This document shows, piece after piece, positions 34,122 through 41,763 of a stretch of 41,763 bases of DNA. The notes beneath the pieces were generated by a model. The model did no database searches, was not told the DNA's origin, and saw only the letters and a program-made list of their open reading frames with translations. Positions within the stretch are counted from its first letter, which is position 1; each line of letters begins with the position of its first letter. Made by a program: the position numbers and the translations under genes. Origin of the DNA: Lingula anatina (Eukaryota > Brachiopoda > Lingulata > Lingulida > Lingulidae); assembly GCF_001039355.2 (NCBI RefSeq), contig NW_019775668.1, positions 216,992 to 258,754 on the forward strand, written 5' to 3'.

Positions 34122-35652
34122 TCATGTAACTGGTTTCTTCTTTGCTTGCTGCTGCTGCGCTTTCATCTGCTGATATGCTTTCTGAAGTCTACCTCTAACA
34201 ATACTTAAATGGTCTTGTATATATTTCTCATTGGGTGCTAATTTGACTGTCTCTACGAGGCACTTCTCTGCTTTTAGTAAATCTCCCTGCTCAACATAAA
34301 CCACACAGAGGTTGTGGTTAGCTTGCACATTGGTGGGGTCTGTTTCTAAAATCTTCTTGAAATTCTAGCAAAGAAAAAAGTTTGAAAGGTTATAAACTGC
34401 AATGCTACATAAATCAATTGGGGGAAAAACTTCATTTAAATTCAGACCCATTAACTGACACAGAATACAGAGATAAACAACTAATTCTTAGTGTTTTTTT
34501 TTAATGAGCTTCCATCAATTCTTTCTTATTTCTTTTAAAAAGCTACAAGCAGTGACAATATTCAGATCACTGTTCATAAAATAACACACATCTTGTACAA
34601 TACATAAGATATACAGACCTCTTCTGCTCCTCTAATGTCTTTGAGATGATTGATGTTGATATCTCCCATTAAGATCAGACCTTTGGTATGGTCAGGGTAG
34701 TACTGAAAATAAAGAAAAAACATGAAAACAATGGCTAGGTTAATAGACAGACATTATTTTTAAAGTAGAAAACAATTGGACAGTATCTTCATTAGAAGAT
34801 TGTTTCACAATTCAATGCCTAAAGTCATCACTTCTCATTATAGTTATAAAGGGATGAAGACATCATGAAGTGAGACCCAGCACAAGAAAAAACAAAATAA
34901 TTTATTAAGTAGCAAAGAAAAAAAAAGAAAAAAGAAAAAAATTAACATACATTATGATGATATAAATAACAAAGCACACTTGAAACAGGGTCTTTTTTTT
35001 TTTTTGTTTCAAATGTTCAGACCACATATTGCATATTTTTCTTGAACACTACATGATGCTTCAAAACAAATGGCTAAGTCAAGTTTTGCTGTCACATTAC
35101 ATCAACAGATATGTCTGAAAGCTGTGGATAATGGCTAGGACACAAAGTGGGTACTCTGTAGTTACCGCTGTTTTGACACTAAATGTAGCACCAAAATGTA
35201 TGATATTATATATTAAGAAAAAAATATGGTTTAAACATGTTACACAAGCAACTTAAAAAATTTGGGGCATGTGGTCATCACTAGTGTCACATTGTAAACA
35301 AAACAAAAAAAAAAAAAAAGACATGAAAATAATGAAATGTTGTAAGATATTACAAAACTTCTGTATTGTAAAATTTCAAAACTTCTGCTTTAAATTTGTC
35401 CTTTTTCTCCTGCTTGATTCAAACATTAACAGAAAAAAAAACATTCAACTTTGAACTTTGCAATTATTTTTTAGAATTTTATTTACATGATGCATCCATG
35501 ATCTTTTTTTCCCCACCTTAAAATATGAGGGAAATTTGATTACTAACCTGGAGAAGTTTCTTCAAATATGGCACTGCATCTAAAGGCCTCTTCACATCAT
35601 TCGCCAGGAGTAGGGCAAGGTTGAACAAGGCACCACGAAAATTGTCTTGGAG
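34122..35652 (-). CDS. TMTC3: TMTC3, C-terminal TPR exons (5' part missing)
   Basis: TMTC proteins are ER multi-pass membrane proteins with lumenal TPR repeats; TMTC1-4 are linked to O-mannosylation of cadherins. Three minus-strand exons, all phase 0, code the C-terminus: 35548-35652 ([20 protein letters not shown]), 34619-34702 ([17 protein letters not shown]) and 34122-34364 ([12 protein letters not shown], then [20 protein letters not shown]). The segment aligns with the end of vertebrate TMTC3 (pattern YYPDH-x-KGLIL-x-GDI and HNLCVVY-x-E-x-DLLKAE). The last TPR is followed by a short Gln/Lys tail, [20 protein letters not shown]; vertebrate TMTC3 tails are longer, as I recall. Upstream exons (membrane part and earlier TPRs) are not found up to 41763, so they lie to the right or are missing. 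Confidence 0.88.
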
Positions 35653-37063
35653 CTGGAAAAAAAAAAGAGCACAACTGTTTATGCCATAAATATTCCAACC
35701 ATTACAATTTCTTAAACTATGTTTTGAAACAGAAGTCCACTCAGTATTTTTGCTAAACATTATTGTCATTTTTTGTCCCAAACTGGGCTCAAGTTGCAGC
35801 AAAACTTACAAAGACTGACAGAAATGTGGGGACATAAGCAGCGGATCAAGTTATCTCCCTTCTTTCAAACCATTAGCTTTCCCATGTTAATTTGGTAAAA
35901 TATACAAGTTTATCTATCTTGCAGTTATTTTAGGATTTTGGCTTTGAATCAAAAGGATTATCCAGATCTTTTTAGGATCACAATTATTACATCTATTGAT
36001 ACAAATTGTGAAGATAAACGTTTGCTACCTTTTATTTTTATTGTTGGCAAACAAATGTCACCTAATATTAGCATAACTTTATCTACAGTAAACATTCAAT
36101 CAATTCACATACTCATTCAATCAAACTCAGTTTTGGCCTAATTAAGGCATTTCTTTAAGTTAAAACCTCACTTAAGTATCATCATTGTGAAATATTATCA
36201 AAAAGTTTTTTTCGGGTTAAGAATGGTACCTGCTGGATATGCATAACTGCAGACTAAGGTATGGCATTATTGTCCCAATAATCTAATTACTGAGTTTACA
36301 TTCTATACCAAAAAGTTCCGATGCACTCAGCAGATTTTATCAAGACACTGTAATGTACTCTGTGCACTGTCACAGCTACTTTATGCTGGCAGAAATGCTT
36401 CTTTTTTATACACAACCACAGCACCATCTGCTTCCCATGGTTTTTAACTACTTGTAAGGGCCATCACTCCTCAAAAAAACCTTGAAAGAAAACTCCAGTT
36501 GTTTGGTCAAGTCTATTCAATAAGGAGCACATATCAGTAACATCACAAAAACAGGGATAAGAGCATGTGATTGTTGCTGCCCCATAGGAGGTGAAAACCA
36601 GACAAGTGCTGCATGATAATTGGATGGGAGAGGAAAGCAGCTTTTGGGGCGTGTAGAATAGCATTTTAGAAAGTCCCCAGATAATTCAGTAAAGAATCAA
36701 AAGAAAAAGCATATCAAATTCCCTTATTTACAATCTTAACTTTTTGTAACAATTACGTCATTTTAATTTTTTTTCTAGACACACAAAGTAACAAATTAAA
36801 TGAAAATTAGATGGTGAGCAAGGTTCCCCCTGTAAAGTTGTCTTGGTTTTCAAACAGACATGATGTCACAGACTTTCCACCAATCATCTTCAGCAACGGG
36901 AAGACTGGTATAACCAACTATTTTGCCTTGAAAGGAAATTAAGTAATAAATGAAAGACTATAAATTGCCTGAGGATTATTTTTCTTATTTCCCAAAGTGG
37001 AGGTGCAGTCAAAATAACCTGCACATGTAGCAACAGTTTGAGTTTGCAAGGCGAGGTGTTAGC
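35653..37063. other. TMTC3 intron / upstream region of the discoidin gene
   Basis: No minus-strand TPR-coding exon is visible here. Near the right end, TATAAA at 36959-36964 lies 105 bp before the discoidin-gene ATG. The rest is AT-rich and otherwise unremarkable. Confidence 0.5.
36959..36964 (+). promoter_or_regulatory. Candidate TATA box of the discoidin gene
   Basis: TATAAA in the context GACTATAAATTG, 105 bp upstream of ATG 37064. Transcription would start near 36990. In AT-rich DNA such a match is common, so this is tentative. Confidence 0.35.
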
Positions 37064-40000
37064 ATGATGTCTCCAGGTTTTCCAGTGTCATTCCAAGGTG
37101 TGCTCATTTGTTTGAGCATCTGTTCCATATGCCGATCTCAACCCACCGTCAACTCACCTGCATTCTTGGAGACATGCTCACAAACTTGTCCTTTTCAAGA
37201 CGAAATTGATCAATCTTTCCAGGCATTCAACACCAGGCTTCAGAAAAATGAAAATTTGTTCCAGAGAAAGGGAGAGGAAATTCAAGATGACATAATAAGT
37301 CTCAAGGGAAATTTTACCAATGCAGCAAAAAATTGGCATAATGAAAAACAGCAAACAGAAACACAAATAGCAGCAATTGAGAAAAATCTGGCAAACTTGA
37401 GTGCTATCGTTGAACTTCACAGTGAATCTATGGAACACATGCAGCATATGGAAGGTGATATAATGAAAAACGTAACAATCAGTGTGGCAAATATCGACCA
37501 TATGAATGGCACTGTGGGACAGTTACTAAGAGCGATGCACTCAAGTGAGCACAACTATCACCAACACAATGTATCACTGAGCAAAATATTCCAGGCACTA
37601 CGAGGAGCTGAAAGTGATCTCCAAGCACTGTCCCATGGCCTTAGAGATGTGAGCCAAGAGCAATTAAGTCTAGAGAACAAGGCTCAGATTATCAACACAA
37701 CTTGTTCTGCAGAGCTAGGGGTATTAGATGTGGGGTTAACTGAGGTGAACCATTCCCTGATCACAATACAAGAACGCTTGCAAGCGACAATTAACACTTT
37801 AGAGAATATCAGTTCTAACTGGACTCTTCTAAAACAACAAATTGAGCAACTGGAGGACACGCTGAACCAGCAAAAGCAAGAGAATCTCAATATGGCCCAT
37901 GAACTTTCCACTGCGAAAGTTCACCAAATTACATTGCAAGCTACTACGGCAAAACTCAAAAACAGCTCTGACCATCAAAATTCCACATTACAGCTGATCA
38001 AAGAAAAAGTGTCCTCTCTACAAAGAAATATTGTCAATATCTCGATTAAACAAAAGGAAAGCTACGACAACCTGTGGGGGTCACTGAATAATTCACTTTT
38101 GAATTTAAATACTTCCTTTCAAGACACCAATGCTAATTTACAGAAAGCTGAAGACATCATTGCTGAACATTCAGCAATCCTTAACACTACCAAATCTGAG
38201 CAAGCTAGATTATCCTCAATTGTCATTCGACAGCAAGACAATCTTCTACAGATGCAACTTATGTCCAGTGAAATCCAATCAAACATGAGCCTCCTTCAGC
38301 AAACTCATCATGAAGAGAACACACAAATACAATCAGATTTACTCACTGTGAACAGAAAAATTGACAAACTTTTCACAATGAACAATGATACAAGGAACCA
38401 CACTGAAACTATCAACCAGACAGTAGCTGGCAATGTACAAGAGCCAGGAAACCAGCAGCTGAGCTCAGAGTTAGAGGAGGTCCGTAGTGTCACTTGTCTC
38501 CTGACACTGCTGATTTCTGAAGGGGCGACACTGACACCCTATCAAAGTGTGCTCGGCTACTTGAAGACTATAGCCAATGACTCCAACTGTAACCCTTTCT
38601 TGTGCAACTTTGGAAATACAAACTTAGACTTGAAACTTCAGTTAAAGTTTTGTGGATTTCCAACGAGGTAAGAAGTACACACAAAAAATTTGTTTTGTTA
38701 AATAATATACTTTATAACACAACTATATAACATTCTTCTTAAACACAGTCACTTCTGATATTCAGACTTATAGACATAATTCCAAAAGAATAGACCAAAC
38801 TTTTTGCCATGTACTTACTACCCTAAAACCTAGAAATATCATTTTCTCCAGCCACTGTTATTTTTTGGCAACAAAGATAATGATATCTCAACAAGCGAAG
38901 CTGTGAGCAAACAGCAGAAAATACCACTTGGTGTCTAATTTTACAGTTTCTGTGAAAACTACCTATTAGCACTCTGCAGCAAGGCTACCCACTGCAGGCA
39001 ATACAAGGCTACAAGTTACTCATTAGAAACAAGAACAACTGCCGTCCACTTATCTTATGAACAGAGAAATGCTACAAAATTTATTGAAATTCAAATTGAA
39101 ATAGCAATAAAATATCTTAACTTTAATTCTTTTATTTAAAAAAATGATTCACAATTAATTTGTTTTCTATTTGAAATTCACATTTCTCATTAGTGTTTAT
39201 TTTAATCTGTTAATTTGCTTTTTAAGTTGCTCCATTGACTTTCAGGTAGGCCCAGTGACAAAGTGTTTTGGTTCATTGAGGTTTCCTTTCACTTCTTACA
39301 ATATTACTGACTTTAACCACCTGGCCAAAAACCTAGTTGGTGCCAACTGAAAAAGGAAATGGCCTGTCACAGTCAATGAAATAAGAGATACCTGTTTTTT
39401 TTTAATTCTATAAATCAAATGCCTGTAGTTCAGCCGAACACCCAAAATCATAAGTCCAGTCAAATTGACAAGTCAAAAAATACCTAATTCAACAAACAAT
39501 TCAGGTTTGATACCATATAATTTTTGTAGCATTGTCCAGACAAACATTAAACCTAAATGAAGCTATAAATTTGATCTACAGGTCCTATTCTGTTCTCTAC
39601 TCTTCTTTTTGTCCACCAGGTGTCAGCCCACGGCCCTTGGAATGCAAAACGGAGCTATCCCAGATGAGAATCTAATTGGCAGCAGCGTTTTCAGTAATTT
39701 TTTTGTTCCTAAAAATGGCCGGCTGAACAATACATATGGCTGGTACACGGAAAAACTGTCCCTAGCAGGCTGGACACAGGGGTCACAGTGGTTTCAGGTC
39801 ATCTTAGGTGACCTCTACTTGGTCAGTGCTGTGGCCACACAGGTCAGTCAGGTCTCAGCAGAACAGCAGTTAAATAATTGAAAGTATCCTATTGGGGATT
39901 TTTCTGAAGAAAAAAGCATTTTTTTTCTTTCTTACAAATCACTGTTTGGCCCATCTCTACACTTGGATTCAATGTTTAATGCCATTTCTAATCAAATAGT

Positions 40001-41494
40001 TATGTTCAAATGTCTGGTCAGACATTTAGACTGCCAGGTCCTTTTGTATTTCTCAGTAGGAAAAACCAACAACATGTACAATTATTTGAAGGGTTTATCA
40101 TTTTTTTAGGTCTAAATTGGGAAAGATAAGTAGTTTTGGTGAAAATGTAAGCATAAGAAAATATAACTTTGAACATTTTCAAATGGAGATAGTATACCTT
40201 TAAATATAATTGACTTAAAATTTTGGATTCTTTTCTTGATCATATATCTTACTTCCTTGATATTTAAAATATCTGTCAAGAACTCATAACAATTAACAAA
40301 TGCCCTTGTTTAGTGCCTTACCTTTTTTTTTTGGGGGGGGGGGGTAAAACTATCAGAAAATAAAGAATTTTATCTTTACAGGAATATTGAAATTTCACTG
40401 GACAAGACAAGAAAGTAAAATCCTCTATTTTAAACCCAATTTTCCTTGCAAACTTACTTAATTTCTCAATTGTTTTTAACTATTACTCTCCAGGGAGGGC
40501 CATATGGATCCTGGGTAACAGAGTACACATTAGACTACTCTCTGGATGGCTATCAGTGGACCACTTATGCCCCTGGTGGGATCATAAGAGTAAGTGTATT
40601 CCTGACAAGTAACCATGCATAAATCACAACTTTGGTTTTCTTCCTCAAGGACAACAGATTTTTTTACTAAATATTCACAAATATGTCTCTGGTTAAATTC
40701 ACAGTTATTTTCTGTACTGTGATTCTGTAATGAAAATCTCAAGGATGATTACATGGCTGGCAATTATTTGCATAACTACTCAGGCACTGCCACTTAACAA
40801 GTCCCTGCCAAGTCCCCCTGACAGCAATCAAGACAGTTAATTGTTCTTCTGTGACAACAAAAACAGCCCCTGATGAACAACTCGTTTCTTCAGCATGTTT
40901 CTTCACACTACACGACTGGTTTCAGCAGACAGACAAGACAAGACAAGTTGCGTAACGAGCGCTAATAAGATCTGCATGAAGCCCACCTCTAACTGAACCC
41001 CTGTGGAGCGTGTACAATGTCACCTGCAAAAGTCACAGGGTGGCCTCCGAGAAAATGTTTATATAATAATAACTGTGGCCCTGGTAAAGGGTAATATTCA
41101 TCAGAGTTGAACAAAGTATTCCTAGTTGCAGGCAAATCTTGACATTTTATTTTTATTTCATATATAAAGACAATAAGTATACTCAAAATAACATGCAGAA
41201 AGATACCAAATATCTTTGCTGTCTTCTTCTTCCCAAATCTGCCTGTAAAATATGCCACAGGTAATTAGAATTTAAGATGCTCACTGAAAATCTCTCGCAT
41301 GTGCTGTCTTTTAAATTCAGATTTCCATGTCACTTTTCATCTTTCAGTTATTCAGTGGCAACTTTGATAAAAATACCATACAAACCAATGACATCGCTCC
41401 TCCCATCAGAGCGCGCCACCTGAGACTATCTGTCCAGAATTTCTCTGGTGCATATATTGCACTGAGAATGGAGCTTTATGGCTGTCAAGTTTAA
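37064..41494 (+). CDS. Secreted coiled-coil protein with C-terminal F5/8 type C (discoidin) domain
   Basis: Four exons (37064-38667, 39620-39842, 40494-40589, 41348-41494) join in phases 2, 0 and 0 to code 689 residues. An in-frame TAG at 37028 supports ATG 37064 (or 37067). A signal peptide is evident (MMSPGFPVSFQGVLICLSIC, cleaved near residue 26). Residues about 40-470, coded by one uninterrupted exon, are Gln/Asn/Leu-rich heptad-like coiled coil with about twenty N-x-S/T sequons. Residues 470-535 are a Cys-containing linker. Residues 536-687 are a discoidin fold: it opens with CQPTALGMQNGAIPDENL, contains GWTQGSQWFQVILGDLYLV and WVTEYTLDYSLDGYQW, and closes with ARHLRLSVQNF and MELYGC; Cys536 and Cys687 are the expected bracketing disulfide. 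It probably binds carbohydrate or lipid outside the cell as an oligomer. No transmembrane segment or enzyme domain is seen. Confidence 0.92.
38668..39619 (+). other. First intron of the discoidin gene
   Basis: Bounded by AG|GTAAGA and TTTGTCCACCAG. AT-rich; no exon or repeat stands out on either strand. Confidence 0.7.
40323..40344. repeat. T10-G12 homopolymer junction
   Basis: Ten T residues (40323-40332) run directly into twelve G residues (40333-40344) in the second intron of the discoidin gene. It mirrors, on the opposite strand, the C11-A18 tract at 21698-21726. Confidence 0.9.
40655..40696. repeat. Repeat copy B (partner of 11661-11701)
   Basis: CAGATTTTTTTACTAAATAT and what follows to TCTCTGGTTAA match the YJU2-intron copy, sharing the exact 14-mer ACTAAATATTCACA and the flanking CAGAT and TCTCTGG blocks. 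It lies in the third intron of the discoidin gene. Confidence 0.6.
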
Positions 41495-41545
41495 ATGTAA
41501 GTTTAAATGTTACATCTGATGATCAATTGTTACATCTGGTGATCT
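41489..41545. repeat. Short tandem repeats over the discoidin stop codon
   Basis: GTTTAAATGTAA (41489-41500) is followed by GTTTAAATGTTA; the gene's TAA lies inside the first copy. A 20-bp unit beginning GTTACATCTG at 41509 is then repeated from 41529 with one change. Confidence 0.75.
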
Positions 41546-41763
41546 ACAGACACAACAAGTCCACCATTATAATGCCACAAAATAGTATGAAACTGAAGTA
41601 AATTGGGAAAAAAGCGAGATGCATTTTAAAATGAATTTGGTAAAATGATGACATATCATTAAGTGAGAAAGTGCCTGCAGCAGATGTGCCTAGGATAAAG
41701 CATGAGAGTAATTTAATTTTTTGTTTATAGGGAGAAATCTAGTTGAGATTTTGATGGTAGTTG

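Noticed and set aside
34122-34136. Possible C-terminal ER-retrieval signal in TMTC3 (ending KKPVT)
   Set aside because: The lysines are at positions -4 and -5, not the -3/-4 or -3/-5 needed for a KKXX-type signal.
40989-41258. Minus-strand open frame with a hydrophobic segment (FGIFLHVILSILIVFIYEI)
   Set aside because: It lies in an AT-rich intron where such hydrophobic translations are common. There is no homology to TMTC3 and no clean splice context.

Overview
The window is nuclear DNA from an animal, most likely a non-vertebrate metazoan. It is AT-rich. Coding sequence is split into many short exons with GT...AG borders, separated by introns of roughly 0.2 to 2 kb. The recognisable proteins (YJU2/CCDC94, TMTC3, a coiled-coil F5/8C discoidin protein) are eukaryotic or metazoan. 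A lophotrochozoan or basal deuterostome would fit, but the sequence alone does not fix the phylum. Nothing suggests bacterial, phage or CRISPR content. All exon models below were spliced by hand from frame and splice-site agreement.

Layout. (1) Positions 1-10430, plus strand: the 3' part of a gene for a proline/lysine/glutamate-rich protein with a compact C-terminal domain (confident exons 2310-9530). Candidate earlier exons lie at about 203-310 and 1503-1513. (2) 11065-14181, minus strand: a complete seven-exon YJU2 (CCDC94) splicing-factor gene, tail-to-tail with gene 1. (3) 16633-30726, plus strand: a complete gene of about 19 exons for a protein of about 674 residues, with a long disordered N-terminal part and four C-terminal EF-hand units. 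Its promoter region holds a perfect NRF1-type palindrome. (4) 34122-35652, minus strand: the last three exons of TMTC3 (TPR end and stop codon). (5) 37064-41494, plus strand: a complete four-exon gene for a secreted, heavily N-glycosylated coiled-coil protein ending in an F5/8 type C (discoidin) domain. If TMTC3 is intact, this gene sits antisense inside a TMTC3 intron.

How the genes relate. The two plus-strand genes flanking YJU2 share a C-terminal sequence pattern (F-x4-A/S-x-L/C-C-E/Q-R/K) followed by an intron at the same place and phase. This suggests they are diverged relatives, although gene 1 has lost recognisable calcium-binding loops. YJU2 (spliceosome), TMTC3 (ER O-mannosylation) and the discoidin protein (extracellular) have no obvious shared pathway; as usual for animal genomes, neighbourhood need not mean common function.

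Non-coding structure includes two strong foldback (hairpin) elements (2659-2731 and 32834-32961), a 15-bp perfect inverted repeat in the first intron of the EF-hand gene, a short dispersed repeat present at 11661 and 40655, several homopolymer and dinucleotide tracts, and two in-frame small cassette-like exons (30 and 42 nt).
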